Shown here piece by piece: positions 1 through 10,500 of a DNA stretch of 64,000 nt. The translations under genes and the position numbers were made by a program. Positions within the stretch are counted from its first letter, which is position 1, and each line of letters begins with the position of its first letter. The notes under the pieces are model-generated. The model was not told the origin of the DNA, ran no database searches, and saw only the letters and a list, made by a program, of their open reading frames with translations. This DNA comes from Acholoe squamosa (lineage: Eukaryota > Annelida > Polychaeta > Phyllodocida > Polynoidae): NCBI GenBank assembly GCA_949317995.1, contig OX439044.1, positions 9,395,141 through 9,459,140 of the forward strand, in the 5' to 3' direction.

Positions 1-2
1 AA

Positions 3-218
3 GCCCTAGATAGGATAGAAAACACCATACCCCCTTACCTCAAGAAGATGAAACAGTTAGAGCAACCTAAAGACTGGGATGACCTCATTAGTAGGATGAA
101 AATTTCAGAGGCTAACTCCACACTTATCCCCTATAAGTCAGTGCAGGCCATGAAGCTCACAGCTGGCCTAGCCTCAGAACAATTAAAGCCAGTAGCCAAC
201 AGACTAGCTTCCTTATAG
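3..218 (+). CDS. C-terminal end of an unrecognised open frame
   Basis: A frame that is open from the window edge codes about 71 residues and ends with TAG at 216-218. The translation is lysine- and leucine-rich and looks helical (LKKMKQLEQPKDWDDL near the start, then EQLKPVANRLASL at the end). I do not recognise a family. A LINE reverse-transcriptase scrap follows on the same strand from about 563, so this could be the tail of a LINE ORF1, but that is inference. It lies inside intron 2 of the minus-strand Duox gene, so a host exon on the plus strand is unlikely. Confidence 0.25.
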   Translation, partial: ALDRIENTIPPYLKKMKQLEQPKDWDDLISRMKISEANSTLIPYKSVQAMKLTAGLASEQLKPVANRLASL

Positions 219-379
219 GGCACCAGTGTAGTTTTTACAAGAAACTCCAGGTGGCAGTGTGGTGGTACAAGGAATCTCTACAAAAATAATGACATCTCTG
301 TCAAAAATAAGGAAGGAACTCTGGCAACTTTGAGACGAAAGATAATCCGTTATTTCAAAGACATTTTTTTTACAGTGCA

Positions 380-560
380 CTAGGGGGCCATCCACAAATG
401 ACGTCCCGCTGGACGGGGGGAGGTGGTGTCAGGCTCGGCGTGACATAATTAATTTTCCATATACCTTCAGCACTGCAAATTTGGCAAAAAACGTGATGGG
501 GGGAAGAGGGGGTCAAAAATGGTCATATTTTGTGTGACGTCATTTATGGATGGCCCCTAG
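380..560. mobile_element. MITE with ~25-bp terminal inverted repeats
   Basis: The left end reads CTAGGGGGCCATCCACAAAT and continues GACGTC. The right end, reverse-complemented, reads CTAGGGGCCATCCATAAATG and continues ACGTC. The two ends match over about 25 bp apart from one indel and one or two substitutions. The interior is short, non-coding and G-rich. This is the architecture of a non-autonomous DNA transposon. No clear target duplication outside the CTAG ends can be assigned. Confidence 0.6.
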
Positions 561-562
561 AC

Positions 563-905
563 GGTCAAAAGAGTTGTAGTGCCATTGCCAAAAGATGGTA
601 ATCTTTGTGACATGTCAAACTGGAGACCAATTACCATGACAAATGGTTTTTATTCTAAACTAATTGAGAAATGTGTAATTTGCCAGGTATTGAATCATCT
701 TATGGATAACAACATTAGTACCGGCTAGATATACATAAGATGCTACAGTAGAAGCAGGAAATAGAGGTGAATTTTCACTTATTCTTTTTTTGGACCTAAA
801 AAGGGCATTTGATAGGCCCACCATAAATTTAGATATCCTTATTAGAAAATGAGTTTGTATTGGTTGTGATGATAAGTGTAGCACGTGACTAAAAATTTCC
901 ATAAT
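563..905 (+). pseudogene. LINE reverse transcriptase scrap (fingers and motif A)
   Basis: One frame gives PLPKDGNLCDMSNWRPIT and then KLIEKCV, which is the conserved non-LTR reverse transcriptase block before motif A. Stops and a frameshift follow. The next frame gives LFLDLKRAFD, the motif A signature with its catalytic aspartate. The piece ends in stops before motifs B and C. It is a dead fragment lying in the Duox intron, just right of the MITE. Confidence 0.7.
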
Positions 906-999
906 ATCCTAATTAGTTCTGATTTTCTTTTTCTTTTTTTTTGGGGGGGGGGGGTTATTGACCATCATTTTTAAGTACAAAAAGATGATTTGGTGTATG

Positions 1000-1793
1000 T
1001 TAAGATATTCTTCTGTACCGCATGTCAAGCGCGCATTTGCTAGAAGTGTAGAAATTTTGCAAATTTATATTTTCAAAGTCATGGGGGACACTGAAGATGG
1101 GCCTTAGGTGTTTATAAATGACGCTAGATAGGTAGTACAACCTCATTTCTCATTGTGTGTGTGTGACCCCATTGGTATATGATGATGTTCAGCTGAGGTA
1201 TGGCCCTTCTCCTAAAGATTGATGAAATGTGAGGCATGAGTGAACCATGTCCATTTTCGTTGTTTTTTAAGGTTAAAGTTAAAGTGTTAATAGGCCAACC
1301 TATCTATCATCTTGTGTGGTGTTCCTATCATTTTGTGAGTTATCAAAATAGTTTTGTGAATTTATATCTTCAAAGTCATGGTGGACACTGAAGATGGTCC
1401 TTATATATGTTTAAATGATTCTAGATAGGTAGAACAACCTCTTAACTTATCGTCTGAGTGTATTTAATGGAATATGATGGTGTATTGCTGAGCTGTGGTC
1501 ATTCTTGTAAAGATTGATGAGACATAAGGATATATATTGTACCAGTTTGTATACAGAATTTGGTGCAGCTAGACCTATATTTAGAAGTTATAATCATACT
1601 GTTTCCGTTCACTCACGCCTCATGTTTTTAGAAGGTTTTACAGCAAGCTGACATGTTAGGAGTTTGATCCTTCAATGAAACATTTTAATAAGCCAAGATA
1701 TAGGGCTATCAATAAAAAAACAATGTTATTAAGAAATACTGAGTTTGGTAATTCCAGACCCATGCCCCCCATGTCCAGTAAATCTTGGAATGA

Positions 1794-1800
<7 letters not shown>
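1000..1800 (+). repeat. Satellite-derived interspersed repeat, two partial monomers
   Basis: Two related stretches (about 1040-1240 and 1330-1530) share the blocks TTCAAAGTCATG, GACACTGAAGATGG, CTAGATAGGTAG and TGATGATG. Each is followed by a GAGGCATGAGTGAA or TTCACTCACGCCTCA box. The whole block up to the AT microsatellite reappears in inverted orientation at about 24653-25980, including the unique flank that ends GGAATGAGCCATATA. It is therefore a mobile or segmentally duplicated repeat and not local sequence. No gene is seen. Confidence 0.75.
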
Positions 1801-1887
<87 letters not shown>

Positions 1888-1908
1888 GAGTTATATTATA
1901 AACCTGGG

Positions 1909-1968
<60 letters not shown>
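1798..1968. repeat. Compound microsatellite (AT)n-(GT)n-(AT)n
   Basis: About 64 bp of AT dinucleotides are followed by about 13 GT units, a 22-bp unique spacer, and about 60 bp more of AT. Open frames reading IYIYIY through it are artefacts of the repeat. The same microsatellite edge, next to the same satellite-derived repeat, recurs inverted at about 24646-24660. Confidence 0.95.
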
Positions 1969-1970
<2 letters not shown>

Positions 1971-2291
1971 CATTACCACACTCCCACTCGTGTGCATTGG
2001 AATTGGAGCGTAGCCAGTGTAATAGTGGTGATCCCACATGGGCCACTTTTTGCACCAATCTCACAGATAGCCCCTTCAAATCCTGTCACCTGGGGTTTCT
2101 ATATTATGTCATAGGTTATCATAATCATTTTTGCCAATGAGATAAGGTCTCATTTTAGTATACTTGCTATTGAGGAAAATGTATCCAAGACTGAGCTATA
2201 AAAATACGAGGGTGTATGATACAGAGTTCCCATGTTAAGTCTATGGGACATCCGTATTCCACTCCTTTCAACGTAAAATAAAAGCACTTAC

Positions 2292-2360
2292 CTGCTGCTC
2301 CCCAGTCAGGGTGTGCAGGATTGTTGTAGAAACCATCGTATGGGGCATACTCTATGTACT
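2292..2360 (-). CDS. Duox: Dual oxidase, coding exon 2 (start of peroxidase-like domain)
   Basis: On the minus strand a 69-nt exon lies between a polypyrimidine acceptor (TTTTTCAG) and a canonical donor (GTAAGT). It begins with two bases that complete the GAG codon left open by exon 1. It codes YIEYAPYDGFYNNPAHPDWG and ends one base into a codon. The block YDG(F/W)YNN-AHPDWG is the conserved opening of the extracellular peroxidase-homology domain of animal dual oxidases, which make hydrogen peroxide at the plasma membrane. Downstream exons must lie beyond position 1, outside the window. The phase agreement with exon 1 and the family motif make this the best-supported host gene here. Confidence 0.85.
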
Positions 2361-2779
2361 CTGAAAAATATGAACAAAAACACAGTTCAAATCGTTTAAC
2401 CATCAGATGTTGCATTCCCCCCACCCACCCAACCCCTTTCTTGATTGATCAAATATCGATGGGAGAAACACAGGTCAGTATCTAAAGTGGGAAGAAACTA
2501 TTATTTGATCATTAAACACTTGATTTTCATCAGGGCTAGCCCCAGAATCCCAGTTTGGGCCACACCAGAACCCCATGTTTAATTCAATCTGAGCCCAAAT
2601 TCATTAGCCCTCTTTGAAACTGATCAGTGCCCAACTTGGTTAGCCCGGTGTGGCCCAGACACTTTGCTGGGGACAAAAAACATTTGGGTGCCCATTGGGC
2701 AGCCCTGTTTGGCCCACATTGGGCACCCGCTGTAAGCCAGACTGGGGCCACGCCTGTTTTGCTACCTGGGCCAACACTG

Positions 2780-3133
2780 ACTTTTTCCAAACATCTTGAC
2801 CTCTTGTGTAGATCTTTGTCTCAAAGATTTTATGTCCTTAGAAAGGAAAGGAAGAACAGGCCCACTATAACAGCCTTTGATGTACTAAAAACCATGATTT
2901 TACCAATCACTGATCATGGAGATATTACTTATGCTCCTGGTACAAAAACACAATTGTTGAAAATACAGGCTATCACAAACAGTGCACTAAGGATATTATT
3001 TAGAAAAAAAACAGTAATCATTCTTCTGGGCTGGACTCCCAACATTCTTATTGGGACTCTAGCACTTCACCAGTGCTACATGGAGGCTGCACATCTTTAT
3101 ACATTTACCTTAATACTACACTGTAAGAAGTAG
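2780..3133 (+). pseudogene. LINE ORF2 C-terminal domain fragment
   Basis: The frame reads through a region typical of the C-terminal part of non-LTR reverse transcriptases: a helical FSKHLDLLCRSL segment, then VLKTMILPITDHGDITY (the ILP-YG block), then LLKIQAITNSALRILF. The same block order is seen in the LINE at 6533-7430 (VFKTMVLPYFNYGDI). The upstream catalytic domain is absent and the frame stops at 3131-3133. It is a truncated copy within Duox intron 1. Confidence 0.65.
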
Positions 3134-3134
3134 G

Positions 3135-3560
3135 CGGGGTTATTTTACAGCAAAATCCCTTGGTAACTTTGGTTCCAGTACATTTTGCTGTACATCTACA
3201 AGAGGCGACCCACTGTAATTTTACAGAACAATTCAGAGTAATCATACAGTAACAGCCACTGTGATCATACAGCAAGATCAATCAGTTCTATTGAAACATA
3301 TGCTGTAAATTAACAGCAAAATGTGTTGTAAAACTACAGAGAAATGTCTTGTAAATGAACAGCAATATTTTCTGTGAATTGACAGCAAATTTTGTTGTAA
3401 ATAAACAAAAGAATATACTGTAAATTTACAGAAACTTTTGCTGGCAACTGAGGTTCCAGCAACTATTGCTGTAAAATTACAGAAACTCGAATTGTAGAAC
3501 TACAGCAAGGGGTTCTGTTAATCAACAACAAAATGTATTGTATATACAGGTATATTATTA
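3135..3560. repeat. Degenerate CTGTAAATTTACAG-type repeat array
   Basis: The stretch is made of imperfect copies of a short unit built around CTGTAAA-TTACAGCAA, often itself palindromic, repeated at roughly 25-40 bp spacing. Examples are at 3300-3330, 3415-3432 and 3470-3485. It is non-coding. Confidence 0.6.
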
Positions 3561-5168
3561 AAAGACACTGCTATATATAGTCTGCTATTGGGGTCAGTTC
3601 ATGGTAATCATCCCCATAATATCATTTATGTGTGTGCTCCATGCATGCATTGATACTCTAAACCATGCATGCTTAATGAAGACAAAACTGTCTCCAATCC
3701 CAATGAAGTGAGGCACTATTGAAGGTAAGCGAAGTAGAGAACCATCTCACCAAATCCATTTCATGGTCATTCAGTTTTAACACTGAAATAACGCAAAGGC
3801 AGGTAGGCCTATGTTAGCTTCAACCCCAGAGTCTAGGGACTTGTATTTCAGATTTAGGCACAGTTAAGGTGTCATGTATGCATATTATTGGTTGTTCCTA
3901 GTTTCTTCTCAGGTAACCTTGTACAATATCATTGGTGCACAATACTAGATTGAACCTGTTGAGGTTATTATCATATTGCAATTCATTAATAAGCTCTGAG
4001 GACAATATTGGATTGAGGTGTGCAAAATAAGACTAAACATATTACACATATGGTGTACTACTGGCCTCCAGAGGGGGACAGTGCATGTAAGGCTATTTCA
4101 GTAAACCCTTTGAAGGGCCACTAGGGTGACTGGCTGGCCTAGGGCATACTGCATACAGAGTAATTATACAGGATCACTCACTGTACACATATATCTACAC
4201 CTACAAACCCTTGGTATTACAGTAAGAGTCACCATATTTTAGAGGACATCATTTTTCCCTGTGAGTTTACAAGAGACATCTCTGTTTTAAAACATAAACT
4301 TCTTACAATGTACATATTCCATATCTTTACTTCAATACCAAGGTGGGGTTCCCTAGTGCCCGGGGGGAGACTCAATTCTCACTGACCAGTAAATTTTACT
4401 CTTGATAATTGACCATAAATATTCCCTTAGACATCAGTACCTGAGTGATGGTAGGATAATCTAGCCCATTGTTTTATCTGATGGTAGCTAATGGACAGCA
4501 AGTGCTATTGATGAAAGTGGTGGTAGGCCGAGCCTTGCATACACCTATCACAAACAAAACACACTGTGCACAGTGGTAAGAGGGGCAAAATAAACCAATA
4601 GCTGTGAAAGACTCCTTCTCACAAAAGGGCATAAACAATGTAAGAGAGATGTTCTAGGGGGTTTCCATAAAGTATGTACGCATTTTTTTGTGAAATTGAC
4701 CCCTCACCCCCCCCATGTTGCAGCATGTGTACATCTGGCAGATCCCCCACCCCTTAAGTATCTCATAAATCTTCCTGGGACCCCTATATTTTCTTAGTAC
4801 ATGTACTATTGGGGAGAAGATATCATTTAGATCCTGTGGAGAAAATGTGGTGAAAATTAAGCTACTTTTAGTCCATGCGCACGATCTGGAAATGTGGATG
4901 GAACTATCATTTCCCAATATTTTCATTTCAAGTGGCCAGAAGGTTAGCCAAAAAATATATGGAACCATATATTCAAAATAGAATATCCTGAAAGAAAATA
5001 ACAAAATAGTATATTCTGGGAGGGTTAGTCAAAGATTTAGTTTATCTAAGATGATATTCAATTCAGTGGCGGGGATCTGGTGACGATTTAGTTACTTTCA
5101 CTCCATGGGAATGAATAAGCCTTAAGCATTGACTCATTAGATATGACTTGAATAACATTTATACTCAC

Positions 5169-5268
5169 CTTCTTCCTCCACATGGAAGCCCTGTGCCCTG
5201 CTGCCTGTCCAGCTGATCAGGTACATCACCACCAATATGTAGAGAGGTCTCCTGTGGGTACCTGCCAT
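5169..5268 (-). CDS. Duox: Dual oxidase, coding exon 1 (signal peptide)
   Basis: The minus-strand ATG at 5266-5268 opens a 100-nt coding stretch ending at a consensus donor (AAG/GTGAGT at 5163-5169). It codes 33 residues: a basic start (MAGTHRR), a hydrophobic core (LYILVVMYLISW) and a small-residue cleavage region (TGSRAQG), which is a standard secretory signal peptide. An acidic stretch (HVEEE) follows. The exon ends one base into a codon and joins in phase to exon 2 at 2292-2360, giving the N-terminus expected of a dual oxidase with an extracellular peroxidase-like domain. The start is supported by the signal peptide. I see no alternative upstream exon. Confidence 0.8.
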
Positions 5269-5289
5269 TGTGTCCTAGGTATTCTCACA

Positions 5290-5298
5290 CTTTTATAA
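5290..5298 (-). promoter_or_regulatory. Possible TATA box of Duox
   Basis: The minus strand reads TATAAAAG about 22-30 nt upstream of the Duox ATG. That places a conventional start site at or just before the ATG, leaving almost no 5' UTR. It may therefore be fortuitous, or the real transcript may begin further upstream. Confidence 0.25.
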
Positions 5299-5859
5299 CA
5301 TATACCGCTCACAATGCCATCTGATATACAGGGACAACACTACCACTCTACAAGCAGGATTTTGGCGTATTTTGGTAGAGTAGAAACCCTGCACAGAAAA
5401 AAAAAATGAAGCTAACTATCTTAGGCAAACATTAACTGAAATGCCTAACTTTGTAAGCACGTGCCCAAACCACCAAACTTTTCTTAGGAGTTTACAGCCA
5501 ATTATTAGGAAAATTTCCTAACTTGTCTGATTTTGCCTGGGTTTCATAGACTTTTTTCCAAGGCTTGCTATCATTTAAATAGATGATTCCTAAAGTAAGA
5601 TTAAAACTTAAAGATGGGGTTTTAACACAAAAGAATAGCATTTTTTATGTAGGGTGTCACTTATGTTTGCGGTTTGGTAAACTCTACATGGGGTTTAGAC
5701 ACCCGCAACAGTGCCTCATCTTTTAAGAAGCATGTTTATTGCCTCATATCATTGTCAACCCATAAGCTGAGTTGCATTTATTACATGGTCACATACTCAA
5801 CATTGCAGATATATGAATATATATTCAACACAGATGAGTCGGGTGTTTTTATTCTCCTT

Positions 5860-6055
5860 CCTTGTTATGGACGTCCGTTTTTTCAAATACGGACGTCCAT
5901 ATTTGAAAATCAGGTCCACATTTGAAGAACCTGTCCGTATTCAAAATAACACTGTTAATGTGAAGTATGTATGTCCATCTTTTATATCTAAGGTATGTGT
6001 TTCAAATACGGAGGGGCTATTTAAATTGTCAAATACAGACGTCCATATTTAATCA
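5860..6055. repeat. Short repeats of an AAATACGGACGTCCATATTT unit
   Basis: The unit AAATACGGACGTCCATATTT, or close variants, occurs near 5885-5904, 6004-6016 and 6032-6050. At 5869-5898 two copies are inverted (GGACGTCCGT...ACGGACGTCC) and could form a 10-bp stem. No gene is seen between 5300 and 6530. The rest looks like degraded interspersed repeat. Confidence 0.5.
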
Positions 6056-6532
6056 AACGTGTTTAAACGGGCTCCTGGTGTGAAGAAAACTACTATCCCT
6101 TAGGCAACACTACTACCCCTAAGACAAAGTCACCCATTTTCTCTCTTGGCAAAGTCAAGTCTGCTTGTCTAAATAGGTTAGTCAATACTACTAACGTGTT
6201 AGTTAGATGTTAGTCAGGTGTTTTGCGTTATTAGGCTTCTTACCTAAGTTAAGCTAGATTTACCTACTTGGATTCTTTTCGGTGTGGTGATGTACGTCAA
6301 GACTGTCATGTGGTACTGTTATTTAGTGCATATCTAACATAACCTTTGAGTTAAGGAGATGCAGGTGAGGGAGGGGGATGTGGCAAGCGTAGTATTTAGT
6401 AGGACATCTATATCTCACCCCCCCCCACCCTTTTGACCCAGTCCCTCTGTGGACATTTGGGACACAGATAAGTGTCGGGGAATGAAATTTCATCATCATG
6501 ATCATCATCCCCCCCTCCATCATTCTCCCCAC

Positions 6533-7430
6533 TCCCTCAGGGCTCTATTCTTGGGCCATTCATGTTTATTTTGTATATCAATGATGTTTCAAATTGTATC
6601 AAAAACTCAAATGTTAGGATATATACCAATGACACAGTGATTTACAATGCGGAACCAACAATTGCAAATACTCAGTTAAAACTTCAAGATAGTTTGGACA
6701 TGTTTTCACTCTGGTGCTCACAGAAAAGCTGACAGTCAATACCAAAAAAATAAAAGTAAAGTGCTTTACTGCCCATAAAAGGAAGTTAACTGGTCTTGAT
6801 GTGTCACTAACACTGAACAAAGAGAAACTACAGGTTGTACCTTACAAATATTTGATTGTGACTCTTGACCCCCACTTAAAGTATGACATACATATTAGGC
6901 AGATGCTTAAAACCATATCTCATAAAACATATATATTGGCATGTATGCGGTCTTTTATGACCCAGGATATTGCATTGAAAGTTTTCAAAACAATGGTCCT
7001 ACCTTATTTCAACTATGGAGATATATTATTTATGTTAGCAAACAAGGATTTGTTAAAAGATTTACAAACTGTCTCAAAATTTGCCTTAGAGTACCACATA
7101 TTACTTCTACTGATTGGATTCATTGGTGTACAAATACCCCCAAGCTGGAAGACTGTAGAATGTACCATTTATACAATTTTATGTACAAAAGGTCAATGGA
7201 CCCCTCTTATATAGATCACAGAGATGTTCACACTAGAAGGTACCAGGCACCTGTAATGACACATCTCACTTCACATGGCAGTGTTTACTACAGGTCTATA
7301 GATTACTATGGTGCGATGGTGTGGAAAAATTTGGATCCCCCCATTAGGCTCCTGCCAAATGCGTTATAATTCAAATACAAACGTAAAAACAGGTTGAATA
7401 CCTATATACCTATAGCCCCTTTGTAATGGA
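6533..7430 (+). pseudogene. LINE reverse transcriptase, 3' half of ORF2
   Basis: The copy starts abruptly at the motif B/C boundary: PQGSILGPFMFILYINDVS, then the catalytic box as YTNDTV, where the expected YADD has one aspartate replaced by asparagine. A frame with stops continues to the C-terminal domain (LKVFKTMVLPYFNYGDILF; DPSYIDHRDVHTRRYQ; YGAMVWKNL). At least two frameshifts separate the parts. The 3' UTR runs on to about 7547, is interrupted by the palindromic element, and appears to resume at 12867-13010, ending in an A-tract. Confidence 0.75.
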
Positions 7431-7547
7431 AAGATGATTTATCTTTGAGTATAACTCATAGTGATAAACAACTTTGGTATAAGAGTCCTATGTTGGTCTA
7501 TACTTAACTATTTTTGTGCACTAGAATTTGGGTTTATATTCCTTTAT

Positions 7548-10500
7548 AGGAAAGGGTCCCCCAAGAAGTATCAGCCAATCACCATTAGGCCGGGGGCTGA
7601 TAGGGCCCACCATGCCCCCCCCACATCCCAATGCGACAGGTATTTTTTCAATCCTTAGGGTCCCCTGAACAAGATTCAAGATGTTAACATTGATTATCTT
7701 GGGATGCACTACTGGTTTTTGCTCATTATCCATGTGCGGGTTCAGACCACTTTTGGGTCAATTTTTCTACCATGTTATTCAAGGGGTATGCTCAATCCCT
7801 AAGCTCTAAGACTATCTTACCTTGTCTGGATCCTGAAGCTATTGGTCTTGTTTGAAGGAAGACATAATAAGCTTTTCATTAAGCCCTAATACATGTTTTT
7901 AAGTTCAGATTTGAGTGTACCAGATAGTCAGGAAGACAGAAGATTGAAATAATAAAATTCCTTTTTTAACTGAAAATTTTAAATGCACTCCAGATACATG
8001 TATAAAACTTGCTCTTATCCCCATCTAACCACAATACCTAATATGATTTATGTAGGCCAAAACTTCCTGAGTAATATAAGACATTTTGCAGCATTCCTTT
8101 TTGAATATGACCCACATTATTGCCTTAGAAGCGCAGACACTACTGTGAGTAAATACAATGCTGTTCCATTTCAATAATCTACCTCTTTATCTAAATGGAT
8201 GTTTTTCCATGCTAAATCTTTATCAATTCTCCTGACTCTTATATAAAAAAGGGTGCTGATTAAGAATATACATGTTTTATACTTCATAAGATTTAATGGC
8301 GAGGCTGTATATGGCTGAAATTCAAAATGGCCGACAATAGATTCAAATGTCACTTTGAATTACATGTATGTGCAGTCTAGAAAGTATCTGGTGGGTCCTA
8401 CCCCCTATAAAGCAGCTGAACAGAATACAGTGGTGCTTTTGTTTTGTTGCTAGGTGGTGTGGTTGCCTAGCAACAGTAAATTTGCATAGCAACCAAGCCT
8501 GAAAATATGCTGAAATGTGATATCTGCATGGTTTCCATTCAGTAACATACTCCCCTGATGTAAACTTACATATAACTCTTCTGTGACTTCCATCATAGAT
8601 GAGGAATATAGGTGATAAAAGGTTGCTAGGTTGTGTGGTGGCCTAGCAATACTGGTTTTGCATAGCTAGATTCATAGCTGTAGGTAAATACTTTGCATAG
8701 TCTCCCCTCAAGGCCATAGTTCACTGATTTTAAATTGCATATAGCTCCCCTGTGCCATCCCACAGTATGAACATAGGAGGTAAATGGTTGCTATGTCATG
8801 TGGTTGCCTAGCAACTGCAGCTTTACATAGAAACCCATGCACAAATCTATGCAGATAGTCACAGATAAGTGTGTGGTCTCACCCCAAGAACTTGTATGTA
8901 TAGCCCCCTGGCACATCTCAGAATAGAAGCATATAACAGGTTGCAAGATCATGTGCTTGATGTTAGTCTACCTTTTAAAATCATCCAATTGACAGAGACC
9001 TTATATAATGAGATAATGATAAAATGATAAAATATTTGCTACATCCATACCCTGTGTTATTTCGTATATACATATCCATGCATATGTATCTCAGATCATC
9101 CATGATTACACAGGATTATAATTCCTAACAATTGTCCCTTCCCCCCCATATCAAATTCCTGTAACCACTGTCATATTATCAAAATTTACCTTTGCTGGTA
9201 CTGATAACGCACATTTAGAATACAGAAGATTGGCTCTCAGCCTCATAATGTACTGCATGCCTAATTGATTATCTCAAAAGCTTTGGGCAGCCTACTTGTC
9301 TGAAAGTAAGTGCAAGGTGGTTTCATTCACCTATTGAGAAAATATAATTGTACAATTCTCAGGATATTCTCTCACCTGTTGCCTCTTCAGAGCATCAGGC
9401 CCAGTGTTATCCATCCTTACATATCTCTGAACATTACATTCTGGTTCAACTTCTCTCATAACAGTGTGATCCCAACAGCTGGGGATTATGCTGCTGGACA
9501 CTTCTGAGAAGGCATGTTGATCTGTTATAGTTCATTATCCCCAACACATGGTGTAGTGAATTACTAGTTGACCCTGATAATACTACTGAAGGCCACTGGC
9601 ACACAGACTGCTCATATAATATCTAGAAAGCAGCTGAGGCTACTGTTGTGCTTCTGTCACCTTCACTTGAATCTGCAGTCTCCTCTCTCCATGGATCCTA
9701 TGACTGGAGATCATCTTCCTGATTTTGACAATTGAAAGCCATGTTTTAAAGTAACCCAGGGTTTAGAAATTGAGCTACCCACCACAGTGCCAAGTCATCT
9801 ATTGCATCTTTTAAACAGTAATCACAGACTTGACCACTAACTCTGTAATTCATTTTGCAGGAAGGTTTGATTAATGTGGGAGAGAAAAAAAACATAGTAT
9901 GTTGAATGGCTGTGATGAATACATAACTTCAAATAGACAGAATACTTAATGGGGGGTTTATTGGATGTGTGACCTCTATCAATAACATCTGACAGATAGA
10001 CACAAAGTAGCTAGTACCTATTAAAATCAAGCTAGCCATTCTAGAATATTGACTGGCAACCTGCCTGTATATTGGATACATGATACCAGAAGTTACCAGT
10101 CAATCACCTCCGGTTTTCGCCCTCCCTCACAAGGGGCACCCTATCACCCCAATGCTTTACCTGTCTCTCCTAATGTATACAGATATTTGGAATATAAAGT
10201 GTGATTGGAGATCTAAAACTCCCATCTAGTGGAGTTCAAGTGAACTATTCCCCAGGATCTGGGGGAAAATAACCTCCCCCCTATCTCTACTTGAGCTGTC
10301 ATGAAGATAAACATTCCATCTTGGGAGTATGAATGTATGGTATGAATAAATGAGTTACAACAACAACAACAACAACAACAACCCTTACATCATCCAAACA
10401 CACATTTACTACCTTGTTCTTGTGCTACTGTGGCCAATAATTTCACACAACTAGACTGATTTTCTGGGATTGATCATCTCTTAACCCAGCCAGACTCTCA

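Larger units (their letters stand above)
2361..5168 (-). other. Duox intron 1, filled with repeats
   Basis: This 2.8-kb intron joins phase-1 exon ends. It holds a repetitive stretch with GGGCCCA/TTGGGC motifs at about 2520-2780, a plus-strand LINE C-terminal scrap at about 2780-3133, and a CTGTAAATTTACAG-type repeat at about 3135-3560. From 3560 to 5160 I see no gene. The short open frames there lack codon bias, start context or domains. Confidence 0.6.

Noticed and set aside
1675-2140. Plus-strand open frames of 112 and 131 codons
   Set aside because: They consist of IYIYIY and VCVCVC runs translated from the AT/GT microsatellite, with no flanking conserved sequence.
4654-5004. 116-codon minus-strand frame upstream of Duox exon 2
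   Set aside because: It has no recognisable domain, lies within Duox intron 1, and has no splice-site support.
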